64,000 nucleotides of DNA from Paractinoplanes durhamensis (GCF_016862175.1 NZ_BOML01000034.1:1-64000); one strand, 5' to 3'. Numbered from the stretch's first letter, positions 1 through 7,594 are shown. Numbers and translations: made by a program. Notes: generated from the sequence alone by a model not told the origin.

Positions 1-76
1 CCCAGCCCGCCCGGCTCGGCCCAGCCCGCCCGGCTCGGCCCAGCCCGCCCGGCTCGGCCCAGCCCGCCCGGCTCGG
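1..76. repeat. 19-bp GC-rich tandem repeat, four copies
   Basis: Four head-to-tail copies of a 19-bp unit (CCCAGCCCGCCCGGCTCGG) fill the first 76 bases. Degenerate relatives (CCCGCCCGGCTCG, CTGCACCGACCCCTGGCC twice) continue to about position 165. No credible reading frame lies here. The array sits 3' of the response regulator gene. Its left edge may extend beyond the window. Confidence 0.85.
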
Positions 77-192
77 CCCGCCCGGCTCGACCTGCCAGCT
101 CGGGCCTGCACCGACCCCTGGCCTGCACCGACCCCTGGCCCGCCCGGCCCTGGCCGGCCCGGCCCTGTCATGACGCGACGGTGAGATCGCGG

Positions 193-867
193 CTATGGCA
201 CCACCAGCCCGTTTTCGTAGGCCGCGATGACGAGCTGTGCACGGTCGCGGGCGTGGAGCTTGGCGAGGAGATTGCCGATGTGAGTTTTGACGGTCCGGAT
301 GGCGATGGTCAGGACATCGGCGATCTCATCGTTGGACAGCCCTCGCCCGACGAGGGTGAGCACCTCGGTCTCCCGCTCGGTGAGGATGTCCGGCCCTCGG
401 GCGAGCGCGGCCGCGGGCCGCCGCACGTAGTGCTCGATGAGCCGGGTCAGGATCGCCGGGGCGAACAGCGATTCGCCGGCATGGGTGCGGCGAATCGCGT
501 CGAGGAGCTCATCGGGACGGGCGTCCTTGAGGAGGAAGCCGGAAGCTCCGGCGCGCAGTGCCCCATAGACGTATTCATCGAGCTCGAACATGCTCAGGAC
601 AAGCACCCGGCAGCAGCCGAGCGTCGAGTCGGTGGTGATGGTGCGGGTCGCGTCAATCCCGTCCCCGCCGGGCATGCGGATGTCCATCAGGATGACGTCC
701 GGGCTCAGCGCCCGGCTGAGTGCCACCGCTTCGCCTCCGGTGGCGGCCTCACCGACCGTGGTCAAATCGGACGCTCCACTGATGAGCAGGCTGAGGCTGT
801 GCCGCAGGAGGGGCAGGTCGTCCGCGATGAGCACCCGGATCGCAGCCGGCCCGTTCTCATCGGTCAT
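193..867 (-). CDS. NarL/LuxR-family response regulator
   Basis: This is the DNA-binding response regulator of a two-component system, 224 residues. An N-terminal receiver (about 10-125) has the acidic pocket at ADD, the phospho-acceptor Asp in VILMDIRMPG and the conserved Lys in LLKDARP. A C-terminal LuxR HTH (about 155-215) begins LTERETEVLTLVGRGLSNDE. It lies immediately downstream of the histidine kinase and is the likely cognate partner. The ATG at 867 is chosen because GGGGGTGAGG precedes it. Two extra short ORFs separate it from the kinase stop. The adjacent divergent ABC-2 exporter is the obvious candidate target, by inference. Confidence 0.93.
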   Translation of the reverse strand: MTDENGPAAIRVLIADDLPLLRHSLSLLISGASDLTTVGEAATGGEAVALSRALSPDVILMDIRMPGGDGIDATRTITTDSTLGCCRVLVLSMFELDEYVYGALRAGASGFLLKDARPDELLDAIRRTHAGESLFAPAILTRLIEHYVRRPAAALARGPDILTERETEVLTLVGRGLSNDEIADVLTIAIRTVKTHIGNLLAKLHARDRAQLVIAAYENGLVVP

Positions 868-905
868 GCCTCACCCCCACTGGCCGGCTCGCTCTCGTCG
901 GTCAT
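864..905 (-). CDS. 13-codon micro-ORF 2 between kinase and regulator
   Basis: A mini-ORF (ATG at 905; product MTDESEPASGGEA) ends in a TGA that overlaps the ATG of the response regulator as ATGA. Its sequence resembles the regulator's own first codons (MTDENGPA), so it is a tandem duplicate of that start region. A GGGAG sequence upstream could serve as a ribosome site. Its role may be translational coupling only; expression as a peptide is unproven. Confidence 0.4.
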   Translation of the reverse strand: MTDESEPASGGEA

Positions 906-943
906 GCGTTACTCCCGCCGGCCGGCCCGTTGTCGCCGGTCAT
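902..943 (-). CDS. 13-codon micro-ORF 1 between kinase and regulator
   Basis: A mini-ORF (ATG at 943; product MTGDNGPAGGSNA) starts inside the kinase stop codon (ATGA, 940-943) and stops inside the start of micro-ORF 2 (ATGA, 902-905). It is the first of three 38-bp-spaced copies of the same start region. It probably arose when an ancestral kinase/regulator ATGA overlap was duplicated twice. Peptide function is unknown. Confidence 0.4.
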   Translation of the reverse strand: MTGDNGPAGGSNA

Positions 944-1857
944 GCTTCAGCCCCGTTTGCTTTAGCCTCGCCGGCCGGGGAAGCCAGGGGATGCGGCTGT
1001 CTTGGCGAGGTGGCCGACTCGGGGATGCGGGCGACGAGCAGCCAGCCGCTGCCGGTGGCCTCGGCGTCGAGGGCGCCGGCAAGAGCGTTCAGGCGTTCGC
1101 GCAGCCCGTGCAGGCCGTGGCCGGCACCGGGTCGTGGTTGCCATCCGGGGCGGGGGCCTTCGTCCCGGACGGTCACGACGACGGTTTCCCGGTCGCGGTG
1201 GACCTCGACGCGAGCGTGGGTGGGGCCGGCGTGCCGGAGAGTGTTGTTCAGCGCTTCGCGGACCACGGCGCAGACGGTGAGTTGCACGCCGGGCGACATG
1301 TCGCCCGACTCATCGACGGCCAGGGCGGTGGTCACCCCGGCAGCGTTCGCGGCGGTGACGATCGCGGGGAGATCGGCCAGGGTGTCGCCGGGGCGCAACG
1401 GCGCCGGACCGGGGCTTCGGAGGACGGCGAGCATGCGCCGCAACTCGGTGGTGGCCTGCCGGCTGATGTGCTCGATGTCGGCCAGCGCGGTCACCCGCTC
1501 GGCCTCGCCCTCCGGCCCGGGCACGGTGCGAGCGGCGCCGGCCCGGACGGTGATCAGGCCGAGCCCGTGCGAGGCGAGGTCGTGCAGCTCGCGGGCGATG
1601 CGCAGCCGTTCACCCTGCGTCGCTCGCTCTGCCGCCCAGGCCGCCAACTCGTCTTCGTAGTGGCGGCGCTGCTCGCTGGTCCGGATGAGGGTCCAGCTGA
1701 TCACCGCGACGGTGAATCCGGCAGCGGCCGCGAACGTCGCCCACGCGGAGACCGGATTGGCGAAGCCGGTGGTGGTGAGCACCAGCGCCAGGAAGACGAG
1801 CACGGTGACGGCGGTGATCCAGGCTCGTGATCGCCAGGCCGGCCGCTCGGTTTCCAT
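940..1857 (-). CDS. Sensor histidine kinase, HisKA_3 type
   Basis: This 305-residue sensor kinase pairs with the downstream NarL-type regulator. Two N-terminal hydrophobic segments (about 10-55) anchor it in the membrane with almost no extracellular loop, which suggests an intramembrane-sensing kinase. The HisKA_3 dimerisation helix carries the phospho-His in ARELHDLASHGL. A HATPase_c domain follows with the N-box (EALNNTLRHAG) and G-box (GHGLHGLRERL). It is divergent from an ABC-2 transporter starting at 1989, an arrangement often seen in self-protection or export modules. Its stop overlaps a duplicated start (see micro-ORF 1). Confidence 0.92.
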   Translation of the reverse strand: METERPAWRSRAWITAVTVLVFLALVLTTTGFANPVSAWATFAAAAGFTVAVISWTLIRTSEQRRHYEDELAAWAAERATQGERLRIARELHDLASHGLGLITVRAGAARTVPGPEGEAERVTALADIEHISRQATTELRRMLAVLRSPGPAPLRPGDTLADLPAIVTAANAAGVTTALAVDESGDMSPGVQLTVCAVVREALNNTLRHAGPTHARVEVHRDRETVVVTVRDEGPRPGWQPRPGAGHGLHGLRERLNALAGALDAEATGSGWLLVARIPESATSPRQPHPLASPAGEAKANGAEA

Positions 1858-1988
1858 GGCCCGAGTCTAGGTTTCGGCTCGATCCGGGGGATCGGTCCTG
1901 GGTCGGAGGGACCTGGGACCGAGACGGCAGCCGAAGGTCCGGACCACGGTCCGATGACGCCGCGGCAGCCGCCTGGTGGCATGGATCC
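1858..1988. promoter_or_regulatory. Divergent intergenic region, kinase/ABC exporter
   Basis: This 131-bp spacer separates two divergently transcribed units and must hold both promoters. It contains an imperfect 15-bp direct repeat (GGTCCTGGGTCGGAG, then GGACCTGGGACCGAG, about 1894-1924) and a GGTCCGGACC palindrome (about 1936-1945). These are plausible regulator sites for the adjacent NarL-type protein, but no consensus is known to me. Confidence 0.4.
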
Positions 1989-2690
1989 ATGCTTTCGATC
2001 AGCGGCCTCACCAAGCGGCACGGCCCCCGCACGGTGCTCTCCGACGTGACGTTCCAGGCGCGGCCCGGTCGCGTGACCGGCTTCCTGGGGCCCAACGGGG
2101 CGGGCAAGTCCTCGACGCTGCGCATCCTGCTCGGGCTGGACCGGCCGACCGCGGGGACGGCGCTGATCGACGGGCGACCATATCGAAAACTGCCCGACCC
2201 GATCCGTGCGGTCGGCTCCATGCTCGACGGTTCCGGAGCGCACCGCTCCCGCACCGCTCGCAACCATCTCGCCTGGGTCGCCCGCGCGGGCGGTGTCCCG
2301 AAGCGCCGGATCGATGAGGTGCTCGACCAGGTGGGCCTGGCCGGCGCCGGCCGCACCCGGGTCGGCAAGTTCTCGCTCGGCATGGGGCAGCGACTCGGGC
2401 TGGCGGCCGCCCTCCTGGGCGAGCCGGCGGCGCTCGTGCTGGACGAGCCGGTGAACGGCCTCGACCCCGAGGGCATCCGCTGGATCCGCGGCCTGCTCCG
2501 CGGCCACGCCGATGCGGGCGGCACCGTCCTGCTGTCCAGCCACCTGATGAGCGAGGTCGCCGAGATCACCGACGACCTGGTGATCATCGCCGGCGGCCGC
2601 ATCGTGGCGACCGGTCCGCTCACCGAGGTGATCGCCGGGCACGCCACGCTCGAGGAGGCGTTCTTCGCACTGACCGGCGCCGACCGATGA
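1989..2690 (+). CDS. ABC transporter ATP-binding protein (ABC-2 exporter)
   Basis: This 233-residue ATPase subunit drives an ABC-2 type exporter with the two permeases that follow. Walker A is GPNGAGKSST. The signature is a variant, FSLGMGQRLGLA (LGMGQ instead of LSGGQ). Walker B is ALVLDEPVNGLD, and the switch His lies in SSHLMSEV. The ATG at 1989 (MLSISGLTKRHG) is chosen because it begins the conserved first strand; the frame stays open further upstream but with non-homologous sequence. Its stop overlaps the next start (ATGA at 2687). The substrate is unknown; the BcrA/antibiotic-resistance subfamily is likely. Confidence 0.92.
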   Translation: MLSISGLTKRHGPRTVLSDVTFQARPGRVTGFLGPNGAGKSSTLRILLGLDRPTAGTALIDGRPYRKLPDPIRAVGSMLDGSGAHRSRTARNHLAWVARAGGVPKRRIDEVLDQVGLAGAGRTRVGKFSLGMGQRLGLAAALLGEPAALVLDEPVNGLDPEGIRWIRGLLRGHADAGGTVLLSSHLMSEVAEITDDLVIIAGGRIVATGPLTEVIAGHATLEEAFFALTGADR

Positions 2691-2725
2691 CCCGGCTTCG
2701 CGCTGACCGGCGCCGGCCGATGACC
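2664..2725 (+). repeat. 33-bp duplication at the ATPase/permease junction
   Basis: The sequence CTGACCGGCGCCGACCGATGACC is repeated 33 bp later as CTGACCGGCGCCGGCCGATGACC. This duplicates the ATPase C-terminal codons and the permease ATG. The period is a multiple of three, so the permease has two in-frame ATG candidates, 2687 and 2720, differing by 11 residues. Confidence 0.8.
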
Positions 2726-3511
2726 CTGCTCCGCGCGGTCGTCGCCGAGCTGCGCAAGACCGCGACCCTTCCGGCGAGCGCAGCCGCCACCGCGGTCGCG
2801 GTGCTCGGTCCCCTCGGCATCACGGTGCTCAACGCCTTCAGCGTCCGCAATGCGATCCGGTCCGGGCAGCCCGGCCTGGTCGCCTACACCTCCCCGGCCG
2901 AGGCGGCGTTCTCCGCGGCCCCGCTCGGCACGATCGGTGCCATCATCCTCGGCGTCGTGGTGATCAGCAGCGAGTTCACCGCGAACAGTCCCGATGCCGG
3001 CGGCGGACGTCAGATCACGGCGACCTTGGCGGCGACACCTCGCCGGCTCGTCGTTCTAGCGGCGAAGGCCGTCGCCGTCGTGCTCAACGTCCTCGCCGCC
3101 GCCGCGATCACCCTTCCCGCCTGCCTGTTCGTGGCCGACTTCGTGATCGGCGACCTGGCCACCCCAGACGACCTCGGGCCGACGGCGGCCCGCGCCGCCG
3201 GCGCGGCCCTCTACTGGACGCTGACCGCGTTGATGGCCTTGGCGATCACGGTCCTGACCCGCAGCGGCGTCATCCCGCTGATCGTCCTGATCGTGAACAG
3301 CTCCCTGGTGTCGGTGTCGATGGTGCTGACGCACGTCACGACACTGGCTTACTACCTGCCCGACGCGGCCGGGATGCGCCTGTTCGCCGACGACCCCTTG
3401 GGCGAGTTCGAGCACGCACTCGCCCCGCTGACCGGCGGACTGGTCATGGCGGCTTGGGCACTCGGGTTCCTCGCGGTCTCGTCCGCCGTGTTCACCCGGC
3501 GCGACGCGTGA
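2687..3511 (+). CDS. ABC-2 transporter permease
   Basis: A permease subunit of 274 residues (or 263 from ATG 2720) with about six hydrophobic segments, including ATAVAVLGPLGITVL and TIGAIILGVVVIS near the N-terminus and VMAAWALGFLAVSS at the end. The motif ISSEFTANSP followed by TLAATPRR is typical of ABC-2 permeases. It is translationally coupled to the ATPase by ATGA. The first 11 residues (MTRLRADRRRP) come from a 33-bp duplication, so the original start may be 2720. The next permease begins inside its stop (GTGA). Confidence 0.88.
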   Translation: MTRLRADRRRPMTLLRAVVAELRKTATLPASAAATAVAVLGPLGITVLNAFSVRNAIRSGQPGLVAYTSPAEAAFSAAPLGTIGAIILGVVVISSEFTANSPDAGGGRQITATLAATPRRLVVLAAKAVAVVLNVLAAAAITLPACLFVADFVIGDLATPDDLGPTAARAAGAALYWTLTALMALAITVLTRSGVIPLIVLIVNSSLVSVSMVLTHVTTLAYYLPDAAGMRLFADDPLGEFEHALAPLTGGLVMAAWALGFLAVSSAVFTRRDA

Positions 3512-4281
3512 CCACCAAGCCGACCCGCACGGCGGCCGTCAGGCTGGCCCGCACGGCGGCCGTCAGGCTGGCCCGCACGACTGCCGCCGAGCTGGTCAAA
3601 CTCCGCGGCCTGCCCGCCATACTCGGGACCGCGCTCGGAACGGTCGTCACCGGAGCGTTCCTCGCGGTGGCTTTGGCGTCCTCCGCGCCGACGGCCACCG
3701 ACGCCACCGACGTGGTGACGCACACGGTGCTCTTCCTCCAGATCGGTCCGATCCTCATCGGCGTCCTGGCCGTCGCCACCGAATACGCCGGCCGGCAGAT
3801 CGCCACCACGCTGACCGCGACACCGAACCGTCGCCTGCTCCTGGCCGGAAAGGCCGCCGCCTATCTGATCGTGGCGACCGCTACCAGCGTCACCACGATC
3901 GTCGCCGGCCTGGCAGCAGCGCAGCTCACTCTCATCGCCCGGGACCGGGCCGCCGAGGCTCGGGAGTTCGATCCGTGGCCCGCCGCCGGGGCCGTGACCT
4001 ACCTCGTACTGATCGGGGTGCTCGCCCTGGCGCTGGCCACCCTCCTCAGGTCACTGATCCCACCGCTGGTGGGCATGCTGACCGTCGTTCTGGTCGTCTC
4101 GCCGCTGTTGTCCGGCTACACCGAGCACGCCCGATGGCTCCCCGACCGAGCCGGAGGCCTCCTGTACCTGCCGACCACCGACCCGGTCCTCGGAGCGCGG
4201 ACCGGCACCATCGTCCTACTCACCTGGATCGCGCTGACCGGATCGGCCGCGATCGCCGCCTTCCGGTCGCGCGACGCGTGA
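3508..4281 (+). CDS. ABC-2 transporter permease, second subunit
   Basis: A second membrane subunit (257 residues from GTG 3508), homologous to the first permease: it has an equivalent ATEYAGRQIATTLTATPNRR segment and about six hydrophobic stretches. The GTG overlaps the TGA of the previous gene, so the three transporter genes form one coupled operon. The cytoplasmic N-terminus contains a 24-bp tandem repeat encoding RTAAVRLA twice plus a partial copy. A heterodimeric exporter is likely; the substrate is unknown. Confidence 0.88.
   Translation: MTTKPTRTAAVRLARTAAVRLARTTAAELVKLRGLPAILGTALGTVVTGAFLAVALASSAPTATDATDVVTHTVLFLQIGPILIGVLAVATEYAGRQIATTLTATPNRRLLLAGKAAAYLIVATATSVTTIVAGLAAAQLTLIARDRAAEAREFDPWPAAGAVTYLVLIGVLALALATLLRSLIPPLVGMLTVVLVVSPLLSGYTEHARWLPDRAGGLLYLPTTDPVLGARTGTIVLLTWIALTGSAAIAAFRSRDA
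3525..3579 (+). repeat. 24-bp in-frame repeat in permease 2
   Basis: Two identical 24-bp copies (3525-3548, 3549-3572) and a 7-bp start of a third encode the octapeptide RTAAVRLA near the N-terminus of the second permease. The perfect identity suggests a recent slippage or duplication event. Confidence 0.85.
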
Positions 4282-4306
4282 AGGTCCAGGCCACTACATC
4301 GGGCCG

Positions 4307-4624
4307 TCAACGCCGTTTCAACAGATCCTGGAACGTCCGGATGGTCGACGCCGACCGGATCTCGGTCAGCGGCATGTCCGGTAGTTCGCGTTCGAGTCGT
4401 GCCCAGGCATTTCGTGCGGTGCGGACGCCGATCCAGATGAACGGGGATGGCTATGGCGCTGGCCAGCAGGAACCAGATGTTCAGATCGGCGAAGGCAACG
4501 ATCAGGCCGAGATCACCATCCCGGCGAGCCCGCCCAGGTAGAACCGGGCCGCGCGGAGCGCGCGGGGATAGGAGGTGGCCTGCCGGACGACGTCGAATCC
4601 GGGATGGCTGGGCGGCGATATCAC
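4307..4624 (-). pseudogene. Frameshifted small membrane protein gene (compensating -1/+1)
   Basis: From GTG 4624 (GGGAAA upstream) the frame reads MISPPSHPGFDVV onward to ...GMVISA and hits TGA near 4507. A one-base shift restores a hydrophobic segment, LIVAFADLNIWFLLASAIAI. A second, opposite shift near 4447 restores IWIGVRTARNAWARLEREL through to FQDLLKRR and a TGA at 4307. The pieces add up to one roughly 105-residue protein with two membrane segments and a charged tail. It is either a degraded gene or a sequencing artefact with two indels. Family unknown. It is convergent with the ABC operon. Confidence 0.6.
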
Positions 4625-4699
4625 GGTCAGTTTCCCTACTGCGGCGGATGACTGATCGACCTTGTTCTGATGGCCGGTGCGCCGTCAAACATGCCCGGT

Positions 4700-4717
4700 C
4701 TATATCCCCGGGTATAG
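4700..4717. promoter_or_regulatory. Palindrome between divergent small membrane genes
   Basis: An inverted repeat CTATA-N8-TATAG lies 58 bp upstream of the ATG at 4776 and 76 bp upstream of the divergent GTG at 4624. Each arm also gives a TATAGA hexamer on one strand, so it could be a pair of symmetric -10 elements or an operator. It is unusually AT-rich for this DNA. Function is inferred. Confidence 0.35.
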
Positions 4718-4775
4718 ATGGATCTCCGACCGGCGCGGGATTCGCCGGTCGGCGGCGGCTGCCAGGCTGTTTCGC

Positions 4776-5072
4776 ATGGAGAACACGAAAATCCAGGTCC
4801 CCGCCCCGGCTGCTCGGCCCAGCGTTTGGCTTCGCCGGGCAGTGGTGGGCGTTGCCTGCGCGCCGTTCGCGGCGATCGGCTTCCTGCACGCGTTGGGTCG
4901 CTCCGGCGACTTCGGCGTGCTGGGAAAGTGGTACGTGATGGTCCCACTGGCCGTGGCCGGATTCTTCGCGTGGCACCTGATCGAGAAGGCCGCCTCCTGG
5001 GCCACCCGTCGGACGGCGAGTGCCACCGAGCCCGCGTCGGCGGTCGGCAATCAGAGCCACGAGACGCCATAG
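4776..5072 (+). CDS. Small two-TM membrane protein
   Basis: A 98-residue protein from ATG 4776 (MENTKIQVPA). Two hydrophobic segments are visible: VVGVACAPFAAIGFLHAL and WYVMVPLAVAGFFAWHLI. A Ser/Ala-rich polar tail follows. I do not recognise a family. The frame is open 33 codons further upstream, but that part crosses the palindrome and lacks coding character. It stands alone, divergent from the frameshifted gene at 4307-4624, and is followed by a tandem repeat. Confidence 0.65.
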   Translation: MENTKIQVPAPAARPSVWLRRAVVGVACAPFAAIGFLHALGRSGDFGVLGKWYVMVPLAVAGFFAWHLIEKAASWATRRTASATEPASAVGNQSHETP

Positions 5073-5177
5073 GTGGCCCTGCTCATCGTCTCGGCCTGCG
5101 GCCGGTCCACACGGAGCCGGCCCGAGGGCCGGCCGGCCGATCTGCCGAATCTGTGAGCTTCACGCCGAGCGACCATG

Positions 5178-5249
5178 CAGACCGGCAGGGCGACGCAGAC
5201 CGGCAGGGCGACGCAGACCGGCAGGGCGACGCAGACCGGCAGAGCGATG
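5178..5249. repeat. 18-bp tandem repeat, four copies
   Basis: Three perfect copies of CAGACCGGCAGGGCGACG and a fourth with two changes lie just 3' of the monooxygenase stop at 5258. The 185-bp gap 5073-5257 holds nothing else recognisable. Confidence 0.85.
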
Positions 5250-5257
5250 GCCAAGCC

Positions 5258-6382
5258 TTACCCCGCTGATGTCGGTTGGGTGGGCCGGGCCGTGAAGAAG
5301 CGGATGATGTCGTCCGCCGCGGTGGGGGAGAGCATCATCGCCTGGACCCGGGTGGACATCTCGGCGATCGGGTGAATGCGGGTGAACATCGCCTCCTCGT
5401 ACGCCCGGATCGCGGCGTCCGGGTCGGTGGGGTCGGCGGCGAGTGCGGCCGCCAGTTCGGCGGCGTCGAGCATCGCCTGGTTGGCGCCCTCGCCGACCGG
5501 CGGCATGAGGTGCGCGGCGTCGCCGATCAAGGTGCTGCCCGGGCGGCTCGGCCAGCGCGTACCGATGGGCATCGTCTCGATCCGGCGTGGCGTCGGTGCG
5601 CCGACGCCGGCCTCGATGAGCGCGGTGAGGCCCGGGTCCCAGCCGCCGAACATGTCGAGCAGCGCACGCCGGTCGCGGTAGGCGTCGAGTGGGCGATCGC
5701 CGTCGCGCAGCGAGATGCCGACCTTGAGGCTGCCGTCGCCGAGGCGCTGCGCCGCGAGGATCTGGTTCGCGCCGAGACACCACAGGTTTCCGGGGCCGAC
5801 CAACTCGGCGAGAGCCGGGTGGCGCCGGTCGACGTCACCGATGTTCAGCTCGACGAGAGTGGCCACATAGGACAACTCCGCGTCGGTCAGCAGCGGCCGG
5901 ACGACCGAGCGAGCGCCGTCCGCGCCGACGAGGACGTCGCAGTCGGCGGTGCGGCCACCCTCGTACACCAGCTTGAAACCCCTGCTCGGACGAGGCGTCG
6001 CCTCGGTGAGCCGATGCCCCCACGCGATCGCGTCCGCGGGGAGCGAGTCGAGCAGAAGGTCGCGCAGCACGCTCCGGTCGATCTCGGGCCGCCCGGCGAA
6101 CGAGCCGGGTCGGGGCTTGTGATGCAGGAGCGTCCGGCCGGTCGGGTCGAGGATGCGGAGTTCCTCGCCCTCGGGCCGAGCCTGCGACCGGAAGCGGGCG
6201 GTGAGACCAGCCTCGTCCAGCGCCCGCTGCCCGGACTCCGGATGCAGGTTGAGCATGCCGCCCTGCGATCGTGCGGATCGGTCGGCCTCCCGCTCGTAGA
6301 CCACCGCGTCGATGCCGTGCCGATGCAGGATCCGTGCCAGCGTCAGCCCGCCGAGGCCGCCGCCGATGATCGCGATGCGCAT
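5258..6382 (-). CDS. FAD-dependent monooxygenase, TetX-like
   Basis: A group A flavoprotein hydroxylase of 374 residues. The N-terminal Rossmann motif is IIGGGLGGLTLARIL, the central DG motif is VGADGARSVVR, and the GD motif is LIGDAAHLMPPVGEGANQA. Overall order and spacing resemble TetX and related antibiotic-modifying or aromatic hydroxylases. The substrate cannot be read from sequence. The ATG at 6382 has AAGGAG nine bases upstream. It is divergent from a TetR-family gene, a classical repressor/enzyme pair, so induction by its substrate is likely. Confidence 0.9.
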   Translation of the reverse strand: MRIAIIGGGLGGLTLARILHRHGIDAVVYEREADRSARSQGGMLNLHPESGQRALDEAGLTARFRSQARPEGEELRILDPTGRTLLHHKPRPGSFAGRPEIDRSVLRDLLLDSLPADAIAWGHRLTEATPRPSRGFKLVYEGGRTADCDVLVGADGARSVVRPLLTDAELSYVATLVELNIGDVDRRHPALAELVGPGNLWCLGANQILAAQRLGDGSLKVGISLRDGDRPLDAYRDRRALLDMFGGWDPGLTALIEAGVGAPTPRRIETMPIGTRWPSRPGSTLIGDAAHLMPPVGEGANQAMLDAAELAAALAADPTDPDAAIRAYEEAMFTRIHPIAEMSTRVQAMMLSPTAADDIIRFFTARPTQPTSAG

Positions 6383-6396
6383 TCCGATCTCCTTAG

Positions 6397-6429
6397 CGTA
6401 CGATGTACGTCATGGATACACCGTACGGT
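6397..6429. promoter_or_regulatory. Candidate TetR operator in divergent region
   Basis: Two related palindromes lie between the divergent genes and over the regulator start: CGTAC-GAT-GTACG (6397-6409) and ACCGTACGGT (6420-6429). Both share the GTAC core. Occupation would block both promoters, as expected for autoregulation plus repression of the monooxygenase. No binding data. Confidence 0.55.
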
Positions 6430-7137
6430 AGCGAGGCGCTACCCGTCTGGGAGCGCCCCGAGCCGAGGCCGCGGGCGGCGCCGGTGGCGTTGAGCCGGGC
6501 GAGGATCGCCGCTACCGCGATCCGGCTCGCCGACGAGCACGGCCTCGACAACCTGTCGGTCCGCAAGATCGCCAAGGAGCTCGGCGTGGGTCCGATGCGG
6601 CTCTACGACTACGTCCTCAACCGGTCCGAACTGCTCGACCTGATGATCGACGACGTCCACGCCGGGATCGCCGAGGCCGGCCGGCGCGCCGAGGCCGACT
6701 GGCGGGCTACGGTGCTGGCCATCGCCCGAGCAACCCGTGCGGCCGCGCTCGAGCACGAGTGGTTCGCCGACCTGCTGGGCGGACGGCCGCACCTGGGCCC
6801 GCACGCCCTCGCCATCGGCGAGGCAACCGCGGCGGCATTCAGCCAGGCCCCGGGCGTGCGCGGCATCGAGGATCTCCAGCGGGTCCTGGGCGCCTTCAAC
6901 GCTTTCCTGGCCGGTGCGATCCGCCGGGAGGTCACCGAGCGCCGCACCACCCGCGCCACCGGCACCGACGAGGCCGCCTTCCAGAAGAGCCTCGGCCCGT
7001 ACCTGACCCGGATGCTGGCCACCGGCCGTTACCCGACCGTCGCCCGGCTCGTGATCGACGGAGCCCACCTCAACCCCGAGGAGACCTTCAACCACAACCT
7101 GGCCACCATCGTGGACGGACTCACGCCTACGACTTGA
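6412..7137 (+). CDS. TetR-family transcriptional regulator
   Basis: A 241-residue repressor. The N-terminal TetR HTH (about 25-75) includes ALSRARIAATAIRLADEHG and LSVRKIAKELGVGPMRLYDYV. A long C-terminal ligand domain follows. The ATG at 6412 (MDTPYGSE) is preferred; ATG 6403 adds three residues and overlaps the palindrome. It is divergent from the FAD monooxygenase, which it probably controls. The 3' end overlaps the convergent TrmO-like gene by 11 bp. Confidence 0.9.
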   Translation: MDTPYGSEALPVWERPEPRPRAAPVALSRARIAATAIRLADEHGLDNLSVRKIAKELGVGPMRLYDYVLNRSELLDLMIDDVHAGIAEAGRRAEADWRATVLAIARATRAAALEHEWFADLLGGRPHLGPHALAIGEATAAAFSQAPGVRGIEDLQRVLGAFNAFLAGAIRREVTERRTTRATGTDEAAFQKSLGPYLTRMLATGRYPTVARLVIDGAHLNPEETFNHNLATIVDGLTPTT

Positions 7138-7594
7138 AATACTCCGCCATCACGCCGCTGACCCACTCCGGCTGGGCCACGCCGACCGGAAGGAACTCCA
7201 CCAGCACCGGCTTCAGGTCGATGACCGGGGTGCCGGAGACCGCGTCGAGGCCGGACACCGTCAGTTCGCGACCGTGGACGGACTCGATGGCGCAGGAGGT
7301 CACGCCGATGCGGTTCGGCCGTCGCGGCCCGCGGCCGGCGAAGATGCCGACGGGCGGGAGGGCGGCGAGGCCGCGATAGGGGCGCGGTTCGCGGTAGTCG
7401 CCATCGTCCGGGAACTGATCGAAGACGAACAGGACCTCCACGTGCGAGAAGCCCTCGAGGCCCTGCAGGCATGCCTCGCCGAAGCGCTCATCGACGATGA
7501 TCGTGCTGCGGACATCCCCCCAGTTGTCGGTGTGCTGGATATCCGTTCGTTCGTTCCGGACCGTACCGATCGAGGTGATCTCGAAGCTGGGCAT
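7127..7594 (-). CDS. TrmO-like tRNA m6t6A methyltransferase (TsaA/YaeB family)
   Basis: A 155-residue SAM-dependent methyltransferase of the TrmO family, which N6-methylates the t6A37 base of certain tRNAs. Family hallmarks are the opening ITSIGTVRNERTD, the central FSHVEVLFVFDQF, and GPRRPNRIGVTSC with the conserved RPNRIG. The ATG at 7594 (MPSFEITSIG) fits the family's start; nine more upstream codons are open. The protein is the short, catalytic-core form. Confidence 0.85.
   Translation of the reverse strand: MPSFEITSIGTVRNERTDIQHTDNWGDVRSTIIVDERFGEACLQGLEGFSHVEVLFVFDQFPDDGDYREPRPYRGLAALPPVGIFAGRGPRRPNRIGVTSCAIESVHGRELTVSGLDAVSGTPVIDLKPVLVEFLPVGVAQPEWVSGVMAEYFKS

Larger units (their letters stand above)
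844..943 (-). repeat. 38-bp tandem duplication of the regulator start region
   Basis: Copies begin at 943, 905 and 867 on the minus strand, exactly 38 bp apart. Each opens with ATGACCG and contains CCGGCC or CCGGCT. The first two are full length; the third merges into the regulator gene after about 24 bp. Because 38 is not a multiple of three, each copy reads into a TGA overlapping the next ATG. Confidence 0.75.

Noticed and set aside
4116..5060. 314-codon minus-strand frame spanning the small membrane genes
   Set aside because: Only the middle piece resembles protein; it is one of three frames that together make the frameshifted gene at 4307-4624.
5178..5249. Possible CRISPR array
   Set aside because: The 18-bp copies are directly contiguous without unique spacers, and no cas gene is present. 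The same holds for the other arrays in the window.
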